NCBI GenBank assembly: GCA_022824365.1
Contig: JAJEAA010000004.1
Coordinates: forward strand, 57,043 to 121,042
Direction of reading: 5' to 3'
From: Anaerolineae bacterium
GTDB lineage: Bacteria > Chloroflexota > Anaerolineae > Aggregatilineales > Phototrophicaceae
DNA length: 64,000 nt
In this document: piece by piece, positions 52,668 through 62,049 of the stretch
Position numbering within the stretch: the stretch's first letter is position 1
How the letters are laid out: each line of letters starts with the position of its first letter
The notes under the pieces: model-generated
Databases searched by the model: none
What the model was told of the DNA's origin: nothing
Seen by the model: only the letters and a program-made list of their open reading frames with translations
Made by a program: the position numbers and the translations under genes

Positions 52668-53765
52668 TTACTCGCCCTCAGTCGCGCCATCCAGAAACGC
52701 TTCCAAAGCCTCCGGCACCTCTTCGCCGCGCAACTCATAAATCTCGGCGGTGGCGGCCATGGCTTCGTTGATGATGTCTTTTTCCAGCGGCACGAAGAGC
52801 GCGGCCGCGCCTACCGCCAACAGAACCGCCGCCGTCACGGTGCAGAGCGCGACCGAGGTCCGGCGGGCGAAATCGTTGAAGCTGGTGTAATCGGTCAAGA
52901 CATAGCGCAAGCCGTTGAAGCCGTGCAGAGTCACCAGCACCAACAGGAAGAGATCGTAAACGCGCCAGACGAAGACGCCGCCGGCGGCATAGGACCAGCG
53001 ATGGAAAACGAATTCGACCGCGCTCGGCACAACGCCGATCGTGCCATTGGTCGCCAGAGTGCCGGCGACTTCCTGCGCGGCGGTGATATCAAAGACGCCT
53101 TGCACGACGTGCATCAGCGCCAGATGACCGAAGACCAGCGGCACAATCAAGATGCCGCTGAGACGCATGAAGCCCCACCAGAAGCGTTCGACCGGACTAG
53201 CCTGCGGGTACTTGCCGCGCTGAGAGGCGTCGCCTCTGACCAAGCTGAAAAGCGCCGCCAGGACAATCGCCGCGGCCAAAACACCGACGAAGCCGGCGAT
53301 GAAAGGAAGTTGCTCGATAATTGAGAAGACCACCACGTCCATGACCTTGCTGCCGGCGATGGCCTGCTCAGTGAAGTAGAAGTCAATGACGTGGGACGCC
53401 ATGCCGAGGAAGACCGGCGCCAGCACCAGCAGCGTCAGCGCCAGCACAGCGACCGCCGCTTGCGCTTGATGACGCCAAAGCTCCGGCTTGTAATCGAAGA
53501 TGACGATGCGGATGCCGTTAAAAGCGTGGTAGACCACGGCGAAGACCAAGCCGAATTCGCCCAGGGTGAAGATAGGCGATTGATAGGCGGCGATAGCTTT
53601 GACGTAGAGATCGGGATAAAAGACCGCCCATGAGGTGTCGATGACGTGGAGGGCGAGGAAGAGCACGACGCCGACGCCGGTCAGCCGATGCAAGACCCAA
53701 CTCCACTGCCCGATGGCGCCGCGGTAGCGCAGTGTTTCTCTCACGGTTAGAACAAGAGACGTCAC
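52668..53765 (-). CDS. sdhCD: Fused succinate dehydrogenase membrane anchor (SdhC-SdhD)
   Basis: The 365-residue protein has two homologous membrane halves. The first contains SWVLHRLTGVGVVLFLALHV and YHAFNGIRIVIFDY. The second contains FMRLSGILIVPLVFGHLALM and LHGFNGLRYVLTDY. Each half has three helices and the HRxTG- and HxFNGxR-type quinone/heme motifs of cytochrome b556 subunits. In most bacteria these are separate SdhC and SdhD proteins. An extended -10 box lies 70-80 nt upstream; it is the first gene of the operon. Confidence 0.85.
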   Translation of the reverse strand: MTSLVLTVRETLRYRGAIGQWSWVLHRLTGVGVVLFLALHVIDTSWAVFYPDLYVKAIAAYQSPIFTLGEFGLVFAVVYHAFNGIRIVIFDYKPELWRHQAQAAVAVLALTLLVLAPVFLGMASHVIDFYFTEQAIAGSKVMDVVVFSIIEQLPFIAGFVGVLAAAIVLAALFSLVRGDASQRGKYPQASPVERFWWGFMRLSGILIVPLVFGHLALMHVVQGVFDITAAQEVAGTLATNGTIGVVPSAVEFVFHRWSYAAGGVFVWRVYDLFLLVLVTLHGFNGLRYVLTDYTSFNDFARRTSVALCTVTAAVLLAVGAAALFVPLEKDIINEAMAATAEIYELRGEEVPEALEAFLDGATEGE

Positions 53766-53833
53766 AGCTTGCCCTTTCTCAATCGCTACAGTGTATTAAG
53801 CTTGACCTTGGTTTTGGACGGACAATGTAGCTA

Positions 53834-53842
53834 ATTATAGCA
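53834..53842 (-). promoter_or_regulatory. Extended -10 promoter of the SDH operon
   Basis: On the minus strand TGCTATAAT lies 68 nt upstream of the sdhCD start. The opposite side of the gap carries AGGAGG for rmuC. Confidence 0.55.
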
Positions 53843-53937
53843 CGGGCGCGTATCCGCGAAAGGGCAAGCCAGAACGCGCCCGTTGACAGGTTGGAGATTC
53901 CAAGTAAGCTGGATGTGACTGCTATAGGAGGTTGCCG

Positions 53938-55311
53938 ATGGATGATTTCGCTGCGCTGATGAATGGTCTGCATGGTTTCAGCATCGCGCTGGGCTTGGGC
54001 ATTGGCTTGGTTGGCGGATTTGTCTTCGCCATGCTGACTTACCGCTTTTACGGGAAGAACTTCCGGAATACCTTCGAGCGGCTATCGGATGAACTGAAGA
54101 AGACCTTCGACAGCTTGTCCGCGGAAGCCTTGAATAAGAATCAAGAGCGATTTTTGAATCTTGCAAACGACAAATTCGCCCATCAGGCGGAGCGACACAA
54201 CATCGAACTCGAAGGCAAGGAAAAGCAAATTGATACCAGACTCCAGCAAATGAAGGATACACTCGATACAGTGCCCGCCGAACTGGAGAAGAATCAGCAA
54301 AATGTCGGCGACGTTATCGAAAAGTCAACGAAGAATCTCGAAGAATCCAACAAGACTCACCTGACGCGGCTGCAAGAGCGCTCCGACAATCAGACGAAGG
54401 AGCATATCGCCAAGCTGGACGAGAAGGAATTGCTGATCAACCGGCGACTAACAGATATGGACGAGAAGCTGGGCAAAGTTCAAAAGCTGATTGACGAATT
54501 TGAAAAAGCGCGTGAGAACAAGCTGGGAGCTCTGGATGATCAACTCAAGAATCTGACGCAGACCACGTCGGAATTGCATCGGGCGCTGGCGGACAACCGA
54601 GCGCGCGGGCAATGGGGCGAGCGCATTGCGGAAGACTTGCTGAAACTCATGGGATTCGTCGAAGGCATCAATTTCTTTAAGCAAATGACGCTGGCGTCTG
54701 GAGAACGCCCCGACTTCACCATTTCACTGCCGACCGGGATCTACGTACATATGGACGTTAAGTACTCATTCGACAATTACGATATGTATCATAAGGCGGA
54801 CAATAACCATGACCGCGCCAAGTATGCTGATGCGTTTGGCCGTAACGTGAAAAATGTTATCAGAGATGTCGCGAACAAAGGCTACATCAATGAAGAAACC
54901 GTTGACTGTGTGGTTCTGCTCATCCCGAATGAACCAGTCTATCGATTCATGCACGAAAAAGATCACAGCATGATGGACTTTGCTATGCAAAATAGAGTTG
55001 TCTTGTGTTCACCGATGAATTTGTATCCGGTGCTTGCCGTGATCCACCAAGCAGCGCTGAGCCTCGCCTTCGAGTAAAGATCGCTACAAGTGTTCGCAGT
55101 GCTTACCGAAATCAGAACGGAATGGGCAAAGTACACCGATCACATGGACGGCATGGAAAAGAATTTTGCGACGCTAGAGCGAAAGTTCCGCGATCTGACC
55201 GGCGCGCGAACTCGCCAGTTGGATAAGAAGTTCGACAAGATTGACACGATTTTGGACGGCAACGAGTCTGATGCTGACGCAGAAATTCTGTTCCCACAGC
55301 TCCCAGGCTAA
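53938..55311 (+). pseudogene. rmuC: RmuC-family protein interrupted by one in-frame stop
   Basis: The first 379 codons give an N-terminal helix (GLGIGLVGGFVFAMLTY), a long coiled coil and the RmuC nuclease-like domain. The domain includes RGQWGERIAEDLL, GERPDFTISLP, VHMDVKYSF and VVLCSPMNLYPVLAVI. TAA at 55075-55077 stops the frame. The same frame then continues (RSLQVFAVLTEIRTEWAKY, RTRQLDKKFDKID) with the normal RmuC C-terminus to 55311. CAA to TAA would explain it. RmuC limits DNA inversions. AGGAGG supports ATG 53938. Confidence 0.8.
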
Positions 55312-55316
55312 TCCAC

Positions 55317-56324
55317 CTACTTCAGGACCGCCTGCCGCTCCCCCATCAACTCCATCAACGTATTCGCGATCAACTCCGGGCTGTGGCGGATGGTATCCTG
55401 CTTCTGCCAAAGCGCCCGCTTGCCCGATTTGGTGTCGGCGACATCTGCTTTGACCGGCGTGACATTCATCGTCAGGATATTATGCACCTCATGCGGCGTC
55501 GGCAGCAGCACATTGACCCGCTCCCGCGCGTACAATTCCATCAACTCCGCGCTCGGTTCCGATGAATTGAGCACCACATAATTGAGCACGCCAATGCCAA
55601 GGTAAGAGATAACCTGTCGAACATGATCGGACAAGGTATAACCGTCGGTCTGGCCCGGCTGGGTGGTGGTATTGCAGATGTACACTTTCACGGCGCCGGA
55701 GTCGCGAATCGCTTGTGTGATCTCTTTGAAAGCGAGACATGCGATCACGGTTGTGAATAGGCTGCCGGGACCGATCGTGATGAGGTCGGCTTCGCGCAGG
55801 GCATCGAGGCAAGGACCGTAGGCGGTCGCATCGGGATTCTGCACGAAGATGCGCTTGATCGCGGCTTTGTCCAATTGCCGCACGTTAAATTCCTGCTCGA
55901 CGATGGTGCCGTCCACCAGTTCAGCGCAGATATGCGCGTTCTCTTCAGTGACCGGATAGATATTCGCCTGCACATCAAGAAACTCGCTGATCTGCCCGAT
56001 CGCGGTGATGAAACTGCCCGACATTTGCGTCAAGGCGGCGATGAAAAGATTGCCGAAAGCCATGCCATCAAGCTTGGGATCGTCCGGCGCGGCGATACGA
56101 TGCTGCATCACGCGCGTGAGCAACGAATCGTCATCCAGCGCCAGCGTAGCCAGGGCATTGCGTATGTCGCCCGGCGCGGGTATCTGAGCGAACTCGCGGA
56201 CGATGCCAGTGCTTCGACCGGTGTCGGTGACGGCAATGATGCCAGTTAGACTGCTGGTATGGCGCTGCATGCCTTGCATGACTTGCACCGCGCCCAACCC
56301 ACCGCCGATGGAAACCACTTTCAT
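55317..56324 (-). CDS. yvcK: YvcK/CofD-like gluconeogenesis factor
   Basis: The 335-residue protein has the CofD/YvcK motifs VSIGGGLGAVQVMQGM, AVTDTGRSTG, PAPGDIRNAL and GNLFIAAL. DLITIGPGSLFTTVIACL and CNTTTQPGQTDGYTLSDHV follow. YvcK binds UDP-sugars and influences envelope synthesis and growth on gluconeogenic substrates. GAGAGGA precedes the ATG, and a TATACT box lies at 56365-56370. It is tail-to-tail with rmuC. Confidence 0.93.
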   Translation of the reverse strand: MKVVSIGGGLGAVQVMQGMQRHTSSLTGIIAVTDTGRSTGIVREFAQIPAPGDIRNALATLALDDDSLLTRVMQHRIAAPDDPKLDGMAFGNLFIAALTQMSGSFITAIGQISEFLDVQANIYPVTEENAHICAELVDGTIVEQEFNVRQLDKAAIKRIFVQNPDATAYGPCLDALREADLITIGPGSLFTTVIACLAFKEITQAIRDSGAVKVYICNTTTQPGQTDGYTLSDHVRQVISYLGIGVLNYVVLNSSEPSAELMELYARERVNVLLPTPHEVHNILTMNVTPVKADVADTKSGKRALWQKQDTIRHSPELIANTLMELMGERQAVLK

Positions 56325-56480
56325 CCCGCATTGTCCTCTCGATTCCTAGTCAAAATATTGTTCCAGTATAGCGCAGAAATAGTATGGCGATGGTTGAAAA
56401 CGGAGTACTGGCGGACGAGAACTTATGACCGTAGGTTCATCGTAGCCGGCTGGAATCGGACGCCGGGCGATAAAGCCGCG

Positions 56481-58985
56481 TCAAACTTCGATCGTCGCCA
56501 ATTCAAACTCCCGCTCGAAGCGTTCCTGGGACGCCGTTAGCATGCCGCTTTGGCTGATTTGCGTCTCAAAATCATATACGATCAACTTTACCGAGTATGC
56601 GCCTGCAGGGAGCGACATCGTATCGATTTCATGGACAGCCAGCAGATTAGCCCAGATCGGGTGATCATACTGCAATGCCTTTTGGCCAGCTTGATCGAAA
56701 AACTGAATCGAGAATGCGTAACGCTCCTCAGTTTGCTCGGTCCAGGCAAAATAGAATCGGACCAGGTTCGGCTCAACTGTGAACGAGGCCTTATGCAAGC
56801 GAAGGCCGCTATCGTAATGAGCGTCGAGCGCGCTCCCCTCGCTCATTGCAGCGCAAGGTATTTCCCGCCTCAAATATAAGTCTGTCGCCGTGTTTTCATC
56901 TTCATCGACGCGCTGGCAGAATCTAAATCGCTCCAACAGCCAGGCGTAGTTTTCGTCCGTCCGCTTTGGAATGAAATCGCTCCGGTCCTGCACCAGCCAA
57001 ATCGCGTTTTGCGCTTCCAGGTCAACCGATGCTGTGCTCCTCATTGCGATGTTTCCCGCTCCATCGCTTGAAAGCGCCACGACCGGTTTCTTAGCTTGAC
57101 CATTGTGACGAAGAAATCGTATGAAATGGTCGGCGATTTCGATTGTAGGCGTAAGGATGACCGCCGCGCCATGCCTTTCGGACAGGATCGAATTCTGAGC
57201 CAGAGCATCGGCATAGGCTCCCGCGAAGAAATGCCGCGCGCTTAACGCTTCCGGGCAGCTCGCGCGCAGGTCTTCCAGTCGGTACACAGAAACGTAGTCA
57301 TCTTCATACGACGCTTGCGCCCCGTCGAAGCTTTCTTCGATCCGCGCCGCGGCAGCATAAACCCGATGCAGAATGATGTGGCTGAATCCGTCCGCTTCCA
57401 ATGCTGCCAGCGCAGCCAGATAGGCCTCGCGGTCGGCCGTTTCGCAGTGGATAGGGTGATAACTGTGCCAGGCGGCAAGCACGTAGTTCGCCTTGATGTA
57501 GTCGTATGCCTTAGCCGGCGTGCGGCTGATAGCGCCTTCCGCTTGGGGATAACCGCTTAACGTCTGCAAGTAGGAATAAGTTCTGGCATAGGCCCAGCCA
57601 AAGGGCAAATTTACGAGCGCTATCTCGCCTTCTTCTTCCTGCGCCAGCCAATCGAGATACTCGGTCCGACCGTCCACGACGTCAACAGCCCATGTTGGCT
57701 CGGAAGAGTCGTCAATGGGAATGTAATATTCCAGAGCGACGATTGCGATCAACGCCAGGACAAAACCGGGCCGCGCCGCTACAGCAAAGCGCTCGCGCAG
57801 CGCCAAGAGACCGAAGCAAGCCAGTACAGCCAGCGGCAGCCAAACGCCGGCCATGTAGAGGTTCAAGCGAGTAAACGTGGCGAAAGCAAAGGGCAACAGC
57901 TGATTCAAATAGTGCTTTGGAAGTTTAATGTTTTCGAACCTGACGCCATTGACCGAGAGTTCTAAACCGAGTGACAATACGATGAAGGCCAGCAGGAGCG
58001 CCATCCAAGGCAGCATTTTGCGCCGGGCTCTTCTCTTCAGCAGCCCGATGGCAATCAGCGTGAGCGGGACGAAACCGAGATAACTTTTGTCGTTGAGAAA
58101 ATCGTTGTCACTGACATTTAAAATTGTATCGGCGAGGGGACCTAAAACAGGATTCTCTTCGTTTACAAAGAATGAAATAACATCGCCGCTCCTGAACTTT
58201 CCGCTTGGTTCGCCATGTTCCGCATTACGCTGAGTTTCAGTCTGCACCAAGGGAAGCACCCGCCAAGAGCACGCAAGCGCGAGGACAGTAATCAACAGAC
58301 CTATGTGACCCCAGAATACTCGGTCGCGCCAGCGCGAAGCGGCCAAGCCGCAGATGAACAATCCTAGCGTGATCAGCAAGCATACAAATATGTACATGAT
58401 GGTCACGCTCGTCAACCCGGCAAATAAGCCGGCGAGAAACACAAGAATGGCGCGCCTTTCTTTGAGGCCGCGGTGGGCGCAATATATGACTAGCGGTATC
58501 GGCGTGATCCAGGAAATTGATGGCCAGGCCGGATAGCCCGTTGCGAGCGGACAAAAGCCGAAAACTACAGCGCCCAAAAGCGCGAGCCACTTGTCCTCGA
58601 ATAGCCACAGTAGATAGGCATACGCGGCAAGGGCGTTCGAAAATATGATGAGCAGATAGCTTAGACTGTAGGCATTGGAAATTGGCATCAAGTAATAAAG
58701 AGCGTTCATTACAATGATGTACGGAAAGTTCAGCGGCTGAAGGGTCAGCGACACGCCCTCGGGGTAAAAGATCAGGTCGGTGTAGAAGCGATCCGCTTGT
58801 CCCGTAAGAACCTGATTGCCATACCAAATATCCCAAAAGCTAATAAACATGTCCCGATTTGTTTTTTCCGGCAGCCAGAAGACATCCGTCCTGAAGATGT
58901 ATACGATCGTCGGGAAGGTCATCACAATCGTGAGCAACGCGGTGATTACAAGGAAATGTTGATGTCGGCGCAGTTTATCAAGCAT
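56481..58985 (-). CDS. Large polytopic membrane protein, glycosyltransferase-C-like
   Basis: The protein has about 834 residues and some ten N-terminal helices. The first loop after the first helix carries an acidic/aromatic segment (FWDIWYGNQVLTGQADRFY, FYPEGVSLTLQPLNFPY), as in GT-C/PMT-like proteins. A soluble region of about 400 residues with a beta-rich end follows. No catalytic assignment is possible. ATG 58985 is at the start of the conserved hydrophobic part; an in-frame extension to 59063 is uncertain. Confidence 0.65.
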   Translation of the reverse strand: MLDKLRRHQHFLVITALLTIVMTFPTIVYIFRTDVFWLPEKTNRDMFISFWDIWYGNQVLTGQADRFYTDLIFYPEGVSLTLQPLNFPYIIVMNALYYLMPISNAYSLSYLLIIFSNALAAYAYLLWLFEDKWLALLGAVVFGFCPLATGYPAWPSISWITPIPLVIYCAHRGLKERRAILVFLAGLFAGLTSVTIMYIFVCLLITLGLFICGLAASRWRDRVFWGHIGLLITVLALACSWRVLPLVQTETQRNAEHGEPSGKFRSGDVISFFVNEENPVLGPLADTILNVSDNDFLNDKSYLGFVPLTLIAIGLLKRRARRKMLPWMALLLAFIVLSLGLELSVNGVRFENIKLPKHYLNQLLPFAFATFTRLNLYMAGVWLPLAVLACFGLLALRERFAVAARPGFVLALIAIVALEYYIPIDDSSEPTWAVDVVDGRTEYLDWLAQEEEGEIALVNLPFGWAYARTYSYLQTLSGYPQAEGAISRTPAKAYDYIKANYVLAAWHSYHPIHCETADREAYLAALAALEADGFSHIILHRVYAAAARIEESFDGAQASYEDDYVSVYRLEDLRASCPEALSARHFFAGAYADALAQNSILSERHGAAVILTPTIEIADHFIRFLRHNGQAKKPVVALSSDGAGNIAMRSTASVDLEAQNAIWLVQDRSDFIPKRTDENYAWLLERFRFCQRVDEDENTATDLYLRREIPCAAMSEGSALDAHYDSGLRLHKASFTVEPNLVRFYFAWTEQTEERYAFSIQFFDQAGQKALQYDHPIWANLLAVHEIDTMSLPAGAYSVKLIVYDFETQISQSGMLTASQERFEREFELATIEV

Positions 58986-59241
58986 GTTTGTATCGTCGAT
59001 TGTGTTCTCGCCGCAGAATGCGCGGGCGCGTGCCTGATTACAATAATACGCATTCCGTCTCAATCCTGCTCGCGTCTTTAATGTTTCCTAGCGCAGTTCG
59101 ACATTGCTTTCGCGCAGTGAGGGCTGCAGCTTTCATGGTCCTAGCGGCTGCCTGCGACTGCGGTACGATAGCAACTGACAAAATTCGCGAACTGTGCAAT
59201 GATGATATTTGCCTTCGTCTTCAAAATCGGATGCGCAGACG

Positions 59242-60552
59242 ATGTCCTTTGAAAGGCGCCTGTTCCTGACGATCTTGCTCGGCTACCTAGTCGCCGGCGC
59301 TCTATATGCACGATACACGCCAGCCTGGCAAACGCCTGACGAGCCGGCGCATTACAACTACATTCGACAAGTAGTCGAGGCTGGCTGCTGCCCGCGCATC
59401 GAGCCGGGCGACTGGTCGAGCGAGTATCTTGCGCGGCTGACAAGCGGCCGATTCGCGCCGGATCTGCTCGGCGAACTTGACCGCGTACAATACGAGGATC
59501 ATCATCCGCCTCTATATTACTTGCTGGCGTCGCTCGTCTACAGATTAAGCGGGGGCGAGCTTGTGCCGCTGCGTCTCTTCAGCGTCCTTCTCGGTGCCAG
59601 CGTCGTGGTCATGAGTTGCCTGATTAGCCGCCGCATCTTGCCGGACCAGCCACAGGTCGCCCTGGGAACAATGGCGCTGGTCGCCTTCTTGCCCCAGCAC
59701 TTGCACATGATGAGCGCGGTTAACAACGATGCCCTGGCGGAGCTGATTGTCGGCTTGGCGCTGCTCTGGCTTCTTCGTACCCTGGAGTCGGACACAATCC
59801 CGATTTGGCAGCTGGGGCTGATCGTCGGGCTGGCCTTCTTGACCAAGCTCACGATCTATTTTCTCGCCTTTCCGGCAACGCTGACGATCTGGCTGAAATG
59901 GCGCCGGAGCGGCCAGCCGATGCGTGAGTTGCTGAGATCCCTAGCCGTTTTCGCCCTTGCGGCTGGCTTGATCGGGGGCGCGTGGTGGCTGCGCAATATT
60001 GCTGTCTACGGCTTTCCCGATTTTCTCGGTCTGGCGGCGCATGACCTTGTGGTTGCCGATCAGCCGCGCACGACGGATTACATCGCCTCGCAGGGCATCG
60101 TCGCCTTCGCGAGTGACTTGATCGGCACGACTTACAAGAGCTTCTGGGGGCAATTCGGCTGGATGGCGCTGCCGCTGGACACGGCGCTTGGCGGCTGGAT
60201 CTATCGCGGCTTTGGACTGTTGTTGCTCGCAGGCTTAGCTGGCGCGCTGCTGTCAAGCCACCGCGGTGAGATAGCCGCCGCGTCCTGGGTTCTTCTACTG
60301 GTCACTGTCTCGATCGTGCTGCTGCAATTCGCGTACTACAACATCGTGTTTCAGCAGTGGCAAGGGCGTTATCTATTCCCGGCGCTGATCCCGATTGCTT
60401 TCCTGCTGGCTTATGGCGTCGAGCACTGGCGGGGGCGGTTGCCGCAGAACCGGGGCTGGGCGCGCTGGCTCACGCCGATAGGCATGATGGGCTTGTTCAC
60501 GCTGGATATCTACTTGCTGTTTCGCGTCATCGTACCCGGACTGTCGCCCTAG
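59242..60552 (+). CDS. Polytopic glycosyltransferase-like membrane protein (DUF2142-like)
   Basis: The protein has about 436 residues. An anchor helix is followed by WQTPDEPAHYNYIRQVVE and YEDHHPPLYYLLASLVYRL, the acidic and aromatic loop motifs of GT-C/DUF2142 proteins. About nine helices and AWWLRNIAVYG near residue 250 follow. It probably transfers a sugar from a lipid carrier outside the membrane. Start ATG 59242 is chosen by hydrophobic N-terminus; no strong ribosome-binding site is visible. It is divergent from the preceding large membrane protein. Confidence 0.75.
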   Translation: MSFERRLFLTILLGYLVAGALYARYTPAWQTPDEPAHYNYIRQVVEAGCCPRIEPGDWSSEYLARLTSGRFAPDLLGELDRVQYEDHHPPLYYLLASLVYRLSGGELVPLRLFSVLLGASVVVMSCLISRRILPDQPQVALGTMALVAFLPQHLHMMSAVNNDALAELIVGLALLWLLRTLESDTIPIWQLGLIVGLAFLTKLTIYFLAFPATLTIWLKWRRSGQPMRELLRSLAVFALAAGLIGGAWWLRNIAVYGFPDFLGLAAHDLVVADQPRTTDYIASQGIVAFASDLIGTTYKSFWGQFGWMALPLDTALGGWIYRGFGLLLLAGLAGALLSSHRGEIAAASWVLLLVTVSIVLLQFAYYNIVFQQWQGRYLFPALIPIAFLLAYGVEHWRGRLPQNRGWARWLTPIGMMGLFTLDIYLLFRVIVPGLSP

Positions 60553-60553
60553 G

Positions 60554-61117
60554 CTACTTGATGACGCGAGTGACGTAAGCCAAGTCCTCGAGATTGATTT
60601 TGACCATGTCGCCGACGTTGATGAACATCGGCGCGCTGACCTCGAAGCCGCTTTCAAGTTTGATTTTCTTGGTCGGGCTGTTGGCCGTGTCGCCAGCCAC
60701 CGCCGCTTCGACTTCGATCACCTGATATTCCATCGTCTTGGGCAATTCGTAATCGATGATCTCGCCTTCGTAGCTGAGCAGCTTGATCTCCATGCTGTCT
60801 TTGATATACCGCAAATCATCGCCGAATATGGCGCGGTTGAGTTGCGGCTGCTCATAGGTTTCGGTGTTCATGAAGGTGACAAAGTCGTCATCAGCATAGA
60901 GGAACTCGACCCGGCTGGCTTCCACGCGAATGTCCTCGACCCGCTCGCCCGAGTTGAAGGTCATCTCAGTGGTGGAGCCGCCCCGCAGATCGCGCACGGT
61001 CACGCGGATGGTGGCTTTGCCGCGTCCGGGTTTGTGATGGCGATACTCCATCACGCGGTACAGGTTTCCGCTGTCGGTAAAGGTCGCGCCTTTGCGCAAC
61101 TGGTTGACATCAATCAT
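60554..61117 (-). CDS. efp: Translation elongation factor P
   Basis: The 187-residue protein has the three-domain EF-P layout: MIDVNQLRKGATF, loop KPGRGKATIRV, domain II VEFLYADDDFVTFMNTETYE, and C-terminal GDMVKINLEDLAYVTRV. The loop tip, normally Lys34 in E. coli, is Arg32 here (PGRG), which is the R-type loop. EF-P rescues ribosomes at polyproline. An extended -10 box lies 46 nt upstream. Confidence 0.95.
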   Translation of the reverse strand: MIDVNQLRKGATFTDSGNLYRVMEYRHHKPGRGKATIRVTVRDLRGGSTTEMTFNSGERVEDIRVEASRVEFLYADDDFVTFMNTETYEQPQLNRAIFGDDLRYIKDSMEIKLLSYEGEIIDYELPKTMEYQVIEVEAAVAGDTANSPTKKIKLESGFEVSAPMFINVGDMVKINLEDLAYVTRVIK

Positions 61118-61162
61118 TGGGGCTGGTTCCCTTGTTCACGATAATCCACGTCTCAGGCGACC

Positions 61163-61171
61163 ATTGTAGCA
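61163..61171 (-). promoter_or_regulatory. Extended -10 promoter of efp
   Basis: On the minus strand TGCTACAAT lies 46 nt upstream of the efp ATG; AAGGGAA lies between. Confidence 0.45.
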
Positions 61172-61196
61172 AAAGCGGCAAAGCCTGCGTAGCCCA

Positions 61197-61580
61197 TTAC
61201 TCAAGCAAGGCGACCGCTTCAATCTCCACCAGCGCGCCAACCGGCAAACCACCGGCTTGAACCGTCGACCGCGCCGGCGGATCGGCGGGGAAGAACTCGG
61301 CGTAAACCGCGTTGAACGCGGCGAAGTCATTGATATCAGCCAGGAAAACGGTGGTCTTGACGACCTTGTCCATACTGCTGCCAGCCGCTTCAAGCACCCC
61401 TTTGATGTTGGTCAGCGACTGCCGCGTCTGCGCCTGGATGCCGCCTTCGCGCAGATTAGACGCGCCCGGGATGAGCGGAATCTGACCGGCGGTGAAGACG
61501 AAGCCGTTAGCGATGATGCCTTGCGAATAAGCGCCTACCGCGGCCGGCGCGTTCTCAGTGGAGATAACTTGCTTTGGCAT
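61197..61580 (-). CDS. ridA: RidA-family enamine/imine deaminase
   Basis: The 127-residue protein has VISTENAPAAVGAYSQGI, GFVFTAGQIPLIPG and the active-site region ARSTVQAGGLPVGALVEIEA with its conserved Arg. RidA hydrolyses reactive 2-aminoacrylate-type intermediates from PLP enzymes. ATG 61580 with AAGGAT at 8 nt is preferred over ATG 61586 and the longer ORF to 61688. Confidence 0.94.
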   Translation of the reverse strand: MPKQVISTENAPAAVGAYSQGIIANGFVFTAGQIPLIPGASNLREGGIQAQTRQSLTNIKGVLEAAGSSMDKVVKTTVFLADINDFAAFNAVYAEFFPADPPARSTVQAGGLPVGALVEIEAVALLE

Positions 61581-61626
61581 GTTCATATCCTTATGTCTGG
61601 TTGCCGAAGTTGGCCAAGCCTGTAAT

Positions 61627-62046
61627 TTAATCTGATGGCGGATGCAATCCCGCGTCCACCCAACGCCGTCTCGCGCGGACTGCGCCACGCCGGTTCATCC
61701 GCAAGCGCGACACTGTCGCCCTACCCACCGCAGACAAACCGATTAATCTTGTTTTTTCGTCGTCCCGGCGAAAGTGATCTTTCCAGTTCTGGGTTCTTGG
61801 ATTAAACAGGGCAGTTTCGACGCCAGTTTCTGGATCAATGGCAGCCACAAAGTCTCGCTTGAACATGTTGCATCCCACGCAGGAAAAGCTCAAATTGCTC
61901 AGTGAGGTTTCGCCTTTGCGGGTCAATGGGATAATATGGTCGATTTCCATCTCTATTACGATGGATTCTTGAGCCTGGCAATACTCGCATTGTCCTCGCG
62001 CCCGTTCATTTACCTGTTGTCGCAGGCGTACCGGGATCCATGCCAC
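61627..62046 (-). CDS. HNH endonuclease
   Basis: The 139-residue protein has CEYCQAQ and CVGCN zinc-binding pairs around the HNH core MEIDHIIPLTRKGETSLSNL. The C-terminus is basic. It starts 3 nt after the stop of the RHH-like gene. HNH proteins nick or cut DNA; the target is unknown. This pair recurs in cyanobacteria and Chloroflexota in my recollection, with unclear function. Confidence 0.85.
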   Translation of the reverse strand: MAWIPVRLRQQVNERARGQCEYCQAQESIVIEMEIDHIIPLTRKGETSLSNLSFSCVGCNMFKRDFVAAIDPETGVETALFNPRTQNWKDHFRRDDEKTRLIGLSAVGRATVSRLRMNRRGAVRARRRWVDAGLHPPSD

Positions 62047-62049
62047 GCG

